Part shown: in pieces, positions 46,035 to 58,165 of the stretch
Layout of the letters: every line of letters begins with the position of its first letter
Numbering within the stretch: the stretch's first letter is position 1
Origin: Trichobilharzia szidati
Taxonomy: Eukaryota; Platyhelminthes; Trematoda; Strigeidida; Schistosomatidae
Direction: 5' to 3'
Assembly (NCBI GenBank): GCA_944472155.2
Contig: OX235272.1
Coordinates: 99,640,020-99,704,019, forward strand
DNA length: 64,000 nt
Made by a program: the position numbers and the translations under genes
The notes under the pieces: model-generated
What the model saw: the letters and a program-made list of their open reading frames with translations, nothing else
The model's database searches: none
What the model was told of the DNA's origin: nothing

Positions 46035-47558
46035 CGGTTTTATACTTTTTTCTTTGGATTTTTGTACAAATATACGCTTCCACTTATCATAAACGGCTCT
46101 TTAATGTGATTGGTCAGTCGTTTGCTGATTGGTTGTTATTGGTGTCGAAAGTTTAACTTTGCCCTAAAGTGATACTCCTAAAAAACGCAGATTTCTCCAA
46201 AAATTTAATCCGTCATAGTAGTCGAATGAGCTGTGTCTATCAGCCGGATATTTTAAACTTATTACTGCCTAATGGATACCATATTCTTAGTAATATACAC
46301 AAGTTGATTTTCGTGTTAAAACAGCCGTTATATGTCGTAACTTCATGGAGGTTAAAAAACACTGAGTAACCTGTATATAAAGACAGCGAAAAAGAACTTC
46401 CGCATGGGATATAAAGATGATTTTAGTTGTTCTCTTGGTTCTCTATAGTTTATTTTGACTGTATGCCCAGCTGATATTGACTTCGGTAGCACTGCAAAAC
46501 TTAGGCGCAGGCTCTGGGCGCACTACAGATACTTTGAGGCGACTTAGTGCATAATCCTCTGCAGTTCGAGCGTCTTTTTAAAGTTATTTTAATAGTCTGA
46601 AGCCTCCCAAAGAGGAAATTGTCAAACCTTTTTGTCGGTAGCGATCTTAAAAGCATTTCAAATCGCCCAATGATTGCTGCTCAACTTTCTGAATTTTAGG
46701 CATGAAATTTTATCACCGTGAATATAAAACCCTTTCACCTAACGTTAAAATTCCTGAAAACGATTTGAGAATGACTGTCGTTTATCCAGAAAGTGATTTT
46801 TATTTTTGTCTCTAGAATGCTTTTGTTCACTTTGGAGATGAAACCTGAATGAAAGGCAACTTAACTGCTTAGTTTGAACCAGTAGCTATTCACGTGTTAA
46901 TCTCACACTTTAGCAGCATAGCTGTGAAAACCATGAACTCACTGTTTTTTGAATTGATTTTACTGGCTAACTACTTAACTTGACTATTATGTGTGTCGCC
47001 ATAATATCTGTTCACTTTACTACAGATTAATGAATATCCTTCGAATCCTGCTTTGTCAGTGGTGTACAGTTAGAGATTAAATAAGTAATGAATCATAGAA
47101 ACGAAATGCAGCCCAGTGTAAAACCGACGGAGCTCTAGATATTTATAGAATGACCACTGCCACAATTAAGGTGCAAGACAAGTAATCATCGGGTCCATAT
47201 CAACCTAACTTCTATCCTACACTGACAGCTGATATTTTGTGTGTAATAAAAGAGAGCACTGCTAAGACTTTCATCACCACAATATAAGTAGAGAGAAACA
47301 TCAACTTCTCGGTCATAATTTATGGCAAATAAATTTGACTTGGGTACAAAGATAAAGGTTTAGTACTGATCCCGATTAATTACGACTACTTTTATGCTTA
47401 AATTCAAATATTTTACGGAAGCTGACGTGAGAATGAACAGATTGCAGTTACAGCCAATAATTTCTGTCTTTACAGTTATTTATATAGGATTGTTGTGTGT
47501 TCTAATATTTGACGGATGAATGTATCTAAGTGTTTTATACCGGACAGTAATGTGAAAT
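46035..47558. other. 3' tail of Merlin copy 2, then unassigned DNA
   Basis: The first 130 nt resemble the sequence after copy 1 (GTA.AAATA.ACGC, CTGATTGGTTG). A short plus frame at 46,700-46,816 after a good acceptor (CAACTTTCTGAATTTTAG) reads MKFYHREYKTLSPNVKIPEN and LRMTVVYPESDFYF before a stop. It may be a terminal exon, but no partner exon or polyadenylation signal was found. Confidence 0.3.
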
Positions 47559-48733
47559 ATGCCACAGTGCAGTGTAATTTCTGAAATGTATCTTCGAAGA
47601 CTGCTAAAACTCTTATCAGGTGAGCGTCGCCTTTAATAGCAAGGTGGGTTAAGCATTTTACCTTCCAAGCCACTTTATCTTACATAGTTTATTTCTATTT
47701 ATGTGAGATAAAATAATTTAAACTGAACAAATGGTTCTTACTCTGTTAGCTAAGACGAGGAAATCTCTCTGGGTTTAAAGACACTTCAATAACAACCAAA
47801 TTTTATCAGCTAATTCAGTCATCAATCTCGGAAATTCACTATGACAGTACACTTTAGCATAAATAAACACTCAACCCAAGTCAAAAGTCTCTTGTCATTC
47901 GCCTTCAGCCAAATTAACCAGCAAAGTTCGTCTCCCAGCTTGGTGACCCAAATGCATACTTTGTTTCAGAATTCAGTAAGCACTCTGGAGAAGATTAAAT
48001 GACACTGATCAACTCTTAGTAACTGATCAGTGTACGTAACTCAGTCCTATAGATAACCACTTGTGGCTTCACAATCTTATAAGCACTACCTCTGACGTCA
48101 GCATTAAATAATGTGGATTCAATTCACTCGAAATGCATAGGGTTTTTTGAAGCTGAAGACAAGCCTTGGTCGACAGTTTTAACAACCACAAAATCTTGAT
48201 ACAGGACCTTCTGTTGACTGTCATCAACTATCCAAACACATAAAGAACACTATTCTCTTCAAAAACAAGCAAATCACTGGACAAGAAATAAATTGCTTGA
48301 GCGTAGACTGCTGTTCTGCCAGAAAGATAGCAGTTTGATGATTTATTTTATGCACTGTCTAACTTATGTCAAAACAAAAGGATTACGTTTTTTCAACAGA
48401 ATACTTAGTTTTGTATATGTGACTCATCATCAATCAGATAGAAGCGACAGTCTTTTGAAAAACAAATTTATATATATTAATGAGAGCATATATTTTTAAA
48501 TCTCAGGTTCCAATCCACTGGAGGTCACTTATGCAGAAAGTTTTTATCTAGACCGCAAACCGCTTTTACATTCACTTTCTGGCATTCCTATCGTTAAAGA
48601 CGAAGACGTTTTCAAATCACCTAATTACAAAAGATGTATATGTCAAAATCTACATTTCAAGCGGTATTTACCAGACACTGTAGCAAACAGGCACGTTGAA
48701 CTACATGCGGATGAAAAAATTTTCAGAGAATAA
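47559..48733 (+). CDS. Unrecognised 95-residue protein, two exons
   Basis: Exon 1 (47559-47619) gives MPQCSVISEMYLRRLLKLLS and ends at TCAG|GTGAGC. Exon 2 (48507-48733) follows an AAATCTCAG acceptor in matching phase and gives NPLEVTYAESFYLDRKPLLH, LSGIPIVKDEDVFKSPNYKR, CICQNLHFKRYLPDTVANRH and VELHADEKIFRE, then a stop. AATAAA lies at 48,806, 73 nt after the stop. Exon 2 is a convincing terminal exon. Exon 1 is the best phase match found but is short, so an alternative first exon is possible. The basic, leucine-rich start (second ATG at 47,586: MYLRRLLKLL) could be a mitochondrial presequence. I do not recognise the family. Confidence 0.5.
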
Positions 48734-48805
48734 TTAATGCTTACGTTTATTCTTCAACTAACGGATGTGCAATTTCTGTTCCAAGAGTTTCAAGAAAGCG
48801 TTTGT

Positions 48806-48811
48806 AATAAA
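48806..48811 (+). terminator. Polyadenylation signal
   Basis: AATAAA shortly after the stop of the two-exon gene ending at 48,733. Confidence 0.55.
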
Positions 48812-49097
48812 CTTTTGCTGTTTCTAAGTTTTTTGTTTATTAGCATATTGTGGTAACTCAGACAAAGCTGTTATTGCTATATGCAATGCGAGTTTTAGTT
48901 GGAAAAAGTAATATTAATTCACATCCAGTAGAAAAAATATTCCCCCTGAATAGTATCTCTGACCAACTGATTTTCAAACTAGTAGAGGGTACTAAATAAT
49001 TTTGCTGTAAAGGACCAAAAATACTCAGTGAGTTGTAAAGAAAATAAGAAAACAATTCAGCGATGCAAATATTCTTCATCGACATAGTCATCTTCAC

Positions 49098-50975
49098 TCC
49101 GGCCGATAGCTGCTACCTTGACGTGGTGGTCAGGCTTGCATATCGCAATGACACAACGAGCTACACTGGCTGGAACTTATGTTCCTGTAGGTCCTACCAT
49201 GCCAGGAAGGTTGTTTGGATAGCGGTTAGACAAAAAGCAACTACCCAATCCAATACTATGATTCAGAGGTATTTAAGTACGGTGGAGATAGTTTACTGTC
49301 TGCACTAACTGAGGTTCTAGGCAGCGTCTGGGAATCAGAGGAAGTCCCATCGGGTTGGTGTAAGTCACTGATCATCCCGATATACAAGAAGGGAGACAAT
49401 TCTTCGTGTGGTAATCACAGAGGGATTAGCTTGACTAATATAGTATCTAAAGTCCTGGGCTCAATAATACTGAGTAGACTAAGTGGTGCTCGGGAGGCAC
49501 AAACACGAGAAAACCAGGCAGGTTTTAGGCCAGGAAGAGGGTGTATTGATCATATCTTCACCCTCCGACAGATTCTAGAACATAGGCGTTCTTACCGGCG
49601 TCCAACAATCATTATATTTCTTGACCTAAAGGTGGCATTCGATTCTGTCGACCGAGAGGTTCTCTGGCGATGTTTGGCTGTAAAGGGAATGTCGAGAAAA
49701 TACATTGCACTGATTAAGGCACTCCACTCGTACTCATGCAGCCAGGTGAGGGCTTACGGTGAGTTGTCATCTGAAGTGTTGACGACTAGTGGCGTCCGTC
49801 AAGGATGCCCATTATCCCCATTCCTATTCAACTTCATCATAGATGTACTAGTGGACTTAACCCTAACTCACTTCAGCGACTCACGGGTTGATTGACTTGC
49901 TACCAGGGAATAATCTCGTTGACTTAGAATATGCAGACGATAAAGTCCTTCTAGGCGAGGACGCTGACAAAATGCAGAGTCTTCTGAACACCTTGAGCTG
50001 AAATCTTCGTATGTTTGGCATGCGATTCGCTCCCGCCAAATGCAAGATGATGTTACAGGATTGGACTACACCGACCCCTAGATTAGAAATAGGAAGTGAA
50101 GTGGTAGAGCACGTTTACCGCTTCACTTACTTGGGAAGTACCATCAGCCCCAACGGGTTGATCTCTGACGAAATCTCAGTACGAATACAGAGGGCTAGTT
50201 TCGCATATGCCAGTTTACGCCGTCTCTGGCGTAGACGTGATATCCGACTATCGACCAAAGGGCGTGTGTACTGCTCATCAGTCCGCTCCGTCCTCCTTTA
50301 TGGCTGTGAGTGAGACCTGGCCATTGAGAGTGGAAGACATGAAAAGATTAGCTGTCTTCGATCATAGGTGTCTGCGTTCTATCTCCCGTGTGAAGTGGAA
50401 TAATAAGGTGAGCAATATTGAGGTTAGGTGTCGTGTGCTAGGTAAGGAGGGGAAATCAGTCGACGAGACTGTGAAATTACATCGACTGAGATGGTTAGGA
50501 CATGTGTTACGTATGCCTAGTCATCGCCTTCCCCGACGGGCAATGTTAGCTGATATAGGGTCAGGCTGGAAAAGAGTTAGCGGTGATCAAACGAAAACAT
50601 GGCACCAATCAATGAAATCCACAACAGTTAATCTAAGCCACGTAGGAAGGTGTAGACTTCCTGGTTGGGGTCCTCGGGATGGTAAAAACCAATGGTTGGA
50701 AGCAATTGGTGACATGGCTCAAAATCTTTCTCAGTGGCACAGATGCATCCACTCCTTGTGACTCATGATTTCCAATTAAGCTGTTTTGTTCTTCGTTATA
50801 ACTATTCCTTTGTCTCACACCTCTGTTTACTGTCTCTAATATGCATTTCTCCTAGTTTCTTCTCCTGCTTTGTGTGCTACATGGAGTGTGGCGACTTGAA
50901 CTGCCGCACATATGTGCAAAGTTCTATGTCGAAAACAGACAGACAGTCATCTTTACAGACCATACTAACGTATTT
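49098..50975 (+). mobile_element. RTE-A retrotransposon, leader joined to RT, with 3' UTR
   Basis: A leader at 49,098-49,235 matches the reverse complement of 1515-1700. At about 49,268 it passes directly into the RT region, so the endonuclease part is deleted. The RT reads HRGISLTNIVSKVLGSIIL (49,420), ENQAGFRPGRGCIDHIFTLR (49,510), IIIFLDLKVAFDSVDREVLW (motif A), SGVRQGCPLSPFLFNFIIDV (motif B, 49,790), a stop and shift, then LEYADDKVLLGEDADKMQSL (motif C intact, 49,925), YRFTYLGSTISPNGLISDEI and RLRWLGHVLRMPSHRLPRRA (50,490), ending WHRCIHSL at 50,758. A few stops and frameshifts make it inactive. The 3' UTR with GCTTTGTGTGCT and GTGCAAAGTTCTATG runs to about 50,975. Confidence 0.85.
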
Positions 50976-53900
50976 ATATTTACAGTAGTGTAATATACCG
51001 TAATAAATATGTGTGACACAACAACATTGCTGAATAATTGATAACTGCTTTGAGAAAAAGTCATATGATTACATATCTTAAAGAGCAACAAATACCTATA
51101 TTACTATATCTGTCATAGTTGGGAGGGCTATAACACCACTTGATTGAAATACTCCATGGAAGTTCCATGTCCACATATGGATTGCATAAGAAGGGTATTA
51201 TAATAATTTATCTTTTCCTAAAGAGATGAAATTAGTTATGAACAGTATCTCGTAATATTTTGCATGTCCGTATAACAAATTTGAATAAAAAAAGTGTAAC
51301 TAGAACACCATATTCCATCAGCAAAAAGTAGGTTAAGTATACTATCGTAAATGCACACATGAATCTGATTTACAACCAATGAGCTGAAGTAATTGCAAAT
51401 GAAGCAGAAATGTTTCAATGCCCAAAGTTCAGTTTCTCAAGTAAATACATGAAAGACTTTCAAAGTAAAGAGGAAAAGTGAATGGATTTATAAGAAATAC
51501 ATTGATTGGTGACAACAGTGGGACATACAATGTGTCTTTTGATACATAATAAATTTAAAGGTCTTATACATTTCAGCGAATACAGTTTCATTTCTGAGTT
51601 ATTGAAATGAGTATTTTTGAAAGCAATGTGCTAGAAGGCTAAAAGGCATCAGATAAATATATTAGGGATATTATACTATAAAGATGAAAATTAGATATTT
51701 ACTCAATAGCTAGTTTTAAGAGACAATTTCATAAACTTCCTTGTGAACTTAAAAAGAAAACAAACCTGACAATATTTTCGGTTATATTCAGTATTATATT
51801 TGTAGTGTGGTGGAATAGAAAGCAGTCCTCTCGTTATTATTCGATTAAAAGATTAAGAATCAGCTGTTAAATAAGCCATTAAAGCACATCATAACTTCAG
51901 GATAATATGCACGAATATTTTCTTCAGAGGTATACTTTGTCAGAGTGTGTTTTCGATTATTGGTGATACTATGTTGAGTTCAACAGATAGTTGCATTTTC
52001 GTGTGCGCTACTTATCCTTACATATGTGTATCACATAGAGAAACTTCTTCGGAAACGTAATAATAATTCATATGTCTATGGAAAAGTTTATGAAAAAGAA
52101 ACGTCAGAAGAAGGTGACAACACTGAGGAGAATCTAATGTGAAATAGACAACGGTGTTACTGTTGTTATTCAAAGATTATGACATCACTTCTGGGTTTTA
52201 TGATTCTCTTGCTGTTCATTATATTTTATCATTAGGAAAGATCAATTCTACCTTCAACAGTCTTAATCACTTCAGTGTCACTAACCATAATCGTAATCAT
52301 GAATTCGCGCTCCAATATTAAGCACATATTACTCTGTGTAAATACCTCTGGATGAATAAAAAAATAAATTGTTAATGTTAGGTCCAGCCTTTCGCTTATT
52401 ATCTTCCCTCCAATGAATGGTAACTGTGTATTTCATATGGAAGTAAATTACTTAGTGAAAGGAAACTAACCAATTACAGTATCTTTCTTATGTGAAGTTT
52501 AAACCAACTACTCACAGCACACATAGTAGTACATTCTCACAGTCCTAATATTATTTAAAGTGATAAGTAGAATACGCACAATTTACTGAATACTAAAGAT
52601 TCGCAAAGAGAGTGTTAATCAGTCTTCAACTTAAAAATGAGTAGCTCACGAACATCCAGATTAATTACTCTGAGGTCATTTCGAAGTAGATGAGATATTG
52701 CCTGATAACTGCCTCAATCTTGTTTCGATAACACCGGAAAAAGTAACTCCGTCTAAATTTTCTACAGGAAAGTATCAGTTTTAGTAGAACACCTACCATT
52801 TAGTGGTCTCATTTTGTAATTGCTAAACTCATTAGCTAAATTGTGAAAATGTATTTTACATGTTTAGGTAGTGATTTATACATTTTGTAAATAAATTATA
52901 CAAACAAGGCATAGCTTAAATTTAAAATCTGTTTGTTAATCTCTAAATTTATAATTTAGTATGCTTACTGTTTGTACTATATCTGTCTATATACTCAATA
53001 TTGAAACATTACATACAATCCTTCACCTACAACTTACATGCTTCAGTTCATTTATTTTGAGCATATTATTTGGTTGATTGCGATTAGCAATAGAATCGGG
53101 GATGGGCGTTTCATTCCACCTGAAACTCATCACCTAGATGCGTTTGTCCTCAGTGACTGATGGTGATCCCAGATTCCTGCACTAAATATATATTTGAAGT
53201 TATTTGCTCTTATTTGTCAGACAAAATTTTACAGATCAGTAGTGGATCCTTGGGTTTTCTAAACAAACACCCTTAACTTTACGTCGATGTCAGTGTATCA
53301 TTCAACAGTCATTGATAATCTCATCATCAATACTGTACCATGTCGCGTGTGAGAATGGATAAACGTCGATGGCACTGGAAATTGGTGAAGCTACTTCATG
53401 AATTAACAGAAGTTTGAATTCATGGATGATCAGATTTCAATCTGTAACCATTAAGTTCTGGGTTCATTTTTCAATGAAGTCATGGATAATCAATACCAAA
53501 TTCTCAAACTAAGATAAAACTACTATCCAGGTCTAAATTGATAGATACACTGGTGACTCATCAATATTGATTTTTCGCACCTGCATGAATGAATTACTGA
53601 ATTTCCATTGGTTGTTAATATTTTTTAAATGTGACATTGATTTTCCTAACTGTATAAATACGGAGTTTTGTTTAACATTTTCGACTGTTGTAGAGACAGT
53701 AAAAGCTCTCGTATCAACGTCCAGTCTTCTTTCTTTGTCTTGCGTGCCCGGCGGTATTGTTGTTGTTGTTGACGTGCGATTAGGACATATTAGCCAGCGC
53801 ATTAGTTAGATTCGCTCGTAGTCTACAAGGTTAGAATATTCTCAATATTTACGTAACTGAAGCCAATATTGTGACGAAATCTACCCTGATATCAGTCAAA

Positions 53901-54724
53901 TCTCTACGACCAAAATCCTGAAAAGATTTTTACTTTTATTATTAATAATGTTATTATGATCTCCACTACTTCCTTTGCTTCTGCTACTGTCATATCTATA
54001 TTTACATTTCTCTCACTCGTGTTTATATCATTAATATTATTATAATTACCAATGTTTTTTCAACAAAAGCAATAACGAAGAATACTGATATTAAATTTAC
54101 CAGACTGAGAAACAGCTGAGCTTGTTCACTTCCATGAAATACACTCACTCGCACAGGCACAAAAATAAACAAAGCATCCAATATTATAACGGTAGTAATA
54201 ATCAATCTGTTCCATACAGAGCGAAGTTGTAATTAATCCGGCGCATGTATTCATTAGCAAGCTCGATAAAATTCTACGAAGTAAATACAGTAGTAAGAAA
54301 GTAGACTGTTATTACCTAACTTATTTTACACAACTAGCTGAGGTATTATACTTTATAGAAATTAATAATAGATAAGTCGCATAGAAATGAACAATCACAC
54401 GTATGGCAAATGTATTAGTATTAACACTAATAAAATTTTTTATCATGGATAAAACTTATGGTCTATTATTATTTAAAACATTGGAAGTAATATATAAATA
54501 TACATATATATCGTAAATATTTTCGAAAGCACATACAGAAATAAATTGAATTTTGTATGATGTATTCAGTTATTTGATATGACATTCATTCTTCAAATGA
54601 AGTCGACGTTAGGAGCAAGAAATTATGAATAATTAATTTTTATTATGATTGATAACAGAGAAACAAATTACTCACTAATGTACAGGAAATGAATTTGAAA
54701 TTTTTCTTCATTTGTTTGTCTTTA
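50976..54724. other. Long AT-rich stretch without a recognised gene
   Basis: No supportable coding exon. A SINE-like stretch at 53,075-53,180 (GGTTGATTGCGATTAGCAAT) resembles 55,915-55,960. A segment at 53,640-53,830 with TATAAATA and a GTTGTTGTTGTTG run could be a promoter or LTR remnant; no second copy is present. Confidence 0.35.
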
Positions 54725-54868
54725 GGTGACGTGCGTTCTCCGCTTCTGTTTTCTTTTCTTTTTCTCCATGAATTACATCGACACTCCGGGTTCCGATTAA
54801 ATTATCATGTGAACAGTTTGCTAACTAATTTTGACCAGTGGTTTTTGTACGACTGTTTTAATTCATAG
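54725..54868 (+). other. Candidate terminal exon
   Basis: After a good acceptor (TTTGTTTGTCTTTAG at 54,710-54,724) one frame is open to 54,868 and reads LHELHRHSGFRLNYHVNSLL, then TNFDQWFLYDCFNS and a stop. No partner exon or polyadenylation signal was linked to it, so it may be chance. Confidence 0.25.
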
Positions 54869-55499
54869 CTTTCTAAAGATCAAACTGTTAATTATACTTT
54901 CAGGAAAATGATTAGGTTCAGTGAGAACTACTTCAGTATTTTGAGTATTGTAAAATCGATGATAGTATTTCTCTGAATAAATGGAGTATTACCTTTCTTG
55001 GTGTTAGAGTTTCCTCAGTTCTTTGTTTATTGCCTCATATATCACTGACTTCTGTGAAAATCCCTCGTTTTACCTATTACATAAGAGGGCTAGGATTCTT
55101 AACCTCTTGTTTGAAATTTATATAACTTTGTATCTTATCATTTCTCCCTAATTGTTCCCATTCACTATTCTCTGAACTTCTCGAAAGAGATAATGCTGCA
55201 TTAAACTGAACTTTAAAGTCTGGAAGTAGGGTTAGTGTATTAATTACCTACCATGGTGATTACAAAGCATCAGAACACAAAGCAGTCATTGTCCAAAGTT
55301 ATCCTACTGAACACTAAAACCCTACATTATTTATATCTTCCCCTTTGTATCTGTCTCTCTATGCAAATTAAGGGGTTTCATAAGACTTTATGGCTTCTAC
55401 AGTTACATAGGAAAAGCTTATTTCATCTTATTTACTAGTCAGTTTGTTTGAAGAAGGAAATGCTACAACTGTCTTCAAACACTATATTTGTAATCTGGG
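54869..55499. other. No gene recognised
   Basis: A short frame after ATTATACTTTCAG at 54,902 (KMIRFSENYFSILSIVKSMI, stop overlapping AATAAA) is a further weak exon candidate. The rest has no supportable feature. Confidence 0.25.
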
Positions 55500-55715
55500 T
55501 TGCAGTTGGATTCGAACTAGGCTGCTCCGAATAATTATGATTATGAGCAATCGTTTGCGCTCGAAACGTCATCAGTTAATATTACTGTACAAAACTGTGT
55601 GATTTATCAGAATGAAATCTTATCCATAATGGAGTTATGCTCTACCACAGTGCCCAAGTTTTATACTTATATCCGAATAATTAGCCCTGAGCTCTACCAG
55701 CTGCACCATGAGACC
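55500..55715 (-). mobile_element. tRNA-like SINE interrupted by a Penelope terminus
   Basis: On the minus strand the outer parts form one tRNA-like unit: CATGGTGCAGCTGGTAGAGC (A-box side, about 55,712-55,690) and TAGTTCGAATCC (B box, about 55,522-55,508). They are separated by a 135-bp insert at 55,538-55,672. Confidence 0.65.
55538..55672 (+). mobile_element. Solo Penelope-like terminal repeat
   Basis: The insert contains GCTCGAAACGTCATCAGTTA and CTGTGTGATTTATCAGAATG, matching the 3' end of the Penelope-like element near 18,390-18,455. It ends with TACCACAGTGCCCAAGTTTT, the reverse complement of that element's left end at 16,930-16,950. It is flanked by an 11-bp direct repeat CCGAATAATTA at 55,527-55,537 and 55,673-55,683. 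Confidence 0.8.
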
Positions 55716-55914
55716 TAACGGCTAACTTGGTCACCATGTCCCTGCAATAACCATGAGTTATATTCATCTTTAGTCATCACCGACTTCATTTTTTTTGAAG
55801 GTTAATTTGCATTTCCTGCCGACTGATTATGTTGAACCGAAATGTTTGGTCTGCTTTGATATGTTGGCTCTTCGTACAGACGCTTTGACGATGTATGAAG
55901 ATTAAAATGATACT

Positions 55915-56160
55915 CTTTGGTTGATCGCAACCGGCAGTGGATGATACCTAGGAGAACTAGCTCGTCGACCATTCAGTCACTTAGGCTGGAATCCAGTGAT
56001 CCGTGAATTCAAACTGTGTCAACTCGTGATATATTGCTGTCTTCCCCAATGTGTTCGGTGAGAGTCCATTTCACCTGGATATGGTAAACCCCACTGGTCA
56101 CTTATTTCCACTGCAGCTTCAAGAAATCCATCTAGTAGCGATCAGAGAACTGGTGACTAA
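55915..56160 (+). repeat. SINE-like composite repeat
   Basis: GGTTGATCGCAACCGGCAGTGG and CCCCACTGGTCACTTATTTCC, with partial similarity to 53,075-53,180 and to the SINE-C body at 20,640-20,700. Boundaries are uncertain. Confidence 0.35.
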
Positions 56161-57479
56161 TATTTATATCTGACAAGTGAAATAAATTCAAAATCCTCAT
56201 AAATCCTATAATCTATCTGATATTATTAATGGTGGCAATTAACTCTGGTGGTTTTTTTGAGGATATTTTTATAACTGAGTAAGTTTGTTACAATACCAAA
56301 TTCCCGGAAAATTCAAACTGTATTGAATTATTTGTCTTGAAATAATGTTTATTATTAGTATGATTGAACGTAAACATGATAATTTCATTGATAGTAATGT
56401 AATTGGTTTGACTTGTCGTATTCGTATTAAACTTTTATACATACTGAGTCACAAGTTACGTAATCATAGGTTTCAGTGGAAATGAAGGATTATATTGTGT
56501 GATTTGTGACACGATAAAGTTTGCTGAATGACTGATCCACTTTTGAAAAATGCAAAATTACACGGACTACTGTGGTGTGATGCAGAGTGATAGGAAGCAG
56601 CTAAGACTGAAATTAGCACTTTTAGTCAATGGCTGCAGAGGTTGAATTGTCTGTTTCTCAAATCTGGATTTTTGGTTTACGTTGTGAACAAGAGAATAAC
56701 CTCATTGGTTCAGTTTTTATTTTTTTTTGGATCAATAGCCAACAAATCACAAGGATTTATTGTCCTCCGACCTACCCGAACTTTAATGTGGCTCAGAATG
56801 TATATATTAATGTGTTTTTCCTTAATAAAAATCATTCACAGTATCTTACCTTCTCTCGTCACACTACTAAACAACAGCAAGTGGTTTGTCCCAATAAAAT
56901 AGAAATAATTTCAGTCAACTTTTACAGCGCTGAATTATTTCGATAGAAAAAGTGTATTTCAACTGCTGTCGTTTGCATGTCATTTCCTCTCCTAGAAGCA
57001 GAGGAAGCTCTTTCCATTACAGAATAGTGAATGATATTTTAACCTTTATTTATCTATGCGACTGGAGAATCCTTTCTACAGATACCGCTAAGACATATCA
57101 ACTCACACCTGAAGTACGATTATTAACTAGTTCATGGTTTTTATGAATGTAGTTTTATTTGCTTTACTAGCAGCGGACCAAAATCACTTATGGATGTGGC
57201 AGAAAGTGCCCCGAATACCTAGAAAATAGCTCCAAAATATAAATTAGTGCGACCTACAAAATAGTTGCCATTAGTAAACGGTCAGATGTTTGCATATAAT
57301 AATGTTTCAGTTATCATATCAGTAGGTGCATAATCTCCTGTCTTACAAGATAGTCCAAATAGGCAAAATAGTTACTTGATATTTAAGTTATGATTTGATT
57401 GTCTGAATTTATTTTCAAGAGTTAGTTTGTGGGGATTTCATTTGTTTCAAGTATATTATCATTATCCCCTTGGGCTCAA
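56161..57479. other. Unassigned, with two overlapping open frames
   Basis: Plus frames at 56,629-56,946 and 56,642-56,902 overlap. The first starts MAAEVELSVSQIWIFGLRCE just after a TTTTAG, and could be a first coding exon, but no donor or similarity supports it. The remainder is AT-rich. Confidence 0.25.
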
Positions 57480-57740
57480 AGTGGGGCATAGGGTTTTAAC
57501 AACACATCTCCACTTTGTTATATTTTAAGCTGAGTCTATGATTGCCCACAATCTCTCATCTCCTCTCACGATCTCCCCAATGTCATCCTCTCACCGATGA
57601 CCTACTCATTGACTCCCCGTTGGGTTTCCATTCGAGCGATGGTCTGCACTGAGCGCGATGTCACTCGACGTTCTCCTTAACATATGCCCGACCCATCTCC
57701 ATTTTCTCCTACATATTTGTTTAGTAATTGGCTCTTGGTT
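57480..57740 (-). mobile_element. Family B non-LTR retrotransposon, extreme 3' end
   Basis: The minus frame reads RRKWRWVGHMLRRTSSDIAL and EDDIGEIVRGDERLWAIIDS, matching the WKWIGH-LR block of the copy at 26,470. It ends with CCCTATGCCCCACTTTGAGC, a tail that resembles the 3' end of SINE-A (CCCTATGTTCCACTGGGAAC). Confidence 0.65.
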
Positions 57741-57764
57741 ACAAGTATGACCACAGATAAGTAG

Positions 57765-58165
57765 TAGTTAGAGAACCGTTGAAAACAAGGAGATACCGAA
57801 CATTTGTAAGGTCATAGTTTAGGACTTTTCACTGGACACATCCCCACCACCAGTCAGTGACATCGGCCCGTATTTGTTCTCACTCCTGACCGGGCTGACC
57901 CCACTGGCCATGACTTCTCACTAGAACTCCAGGACACTTCATCCTGCATCCAGTCACTAGTAATCATCATATAAATTTTCAAGATTTATTTTGTAGAGAT
58001 CTGATTGGTTTGAAGTTCGGTCATGGATTGATATCAGTCAGATAACCGTTGAGAACCACGGAGTACTGGAGAGCTGTCCCAGTACATACTGGTATTCAGT
58101 AGTTATCTAAATACAGTCAGTTCGTGATCAATTTTGAAATCAATTAAATCGCTGCCTACCAACAC
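57765..58165 (+). mobile_element. SINE-C copies, direct orientation
   Basis: Two arms, GTTAGAGAACCGTTGAAAAC at 57,766 and CAGATAACCGTTGAGAACCA at 58,038, flank the body with CCACTGGCCATGACTTCTCA and CTAGAACTCCAGGACACTTC, which also occurs at 20,660-20,700. Confidence 0.55.

Noticed and set aside
46443..46574. Minus-strand exon candidate reading VRPEPAPKFCSATEVNISWA
   Set aside because: The frame looks protein-like, but the only acceptor (ACTTTAAAAAG) has no pyrimidine tract and no partner exon was found.
47476..47673. 66-codon minus-strand frame
   Set aside because: It lies opposite the first exon of the two-exon plus-strand gene and is best explained as its shadow.
56629..56946. 105-codon plus-strand ORF as a gene
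   Set aside because: A second frame of similar length overlaps it, and there is no family match, donor site or polyadenylation signal.
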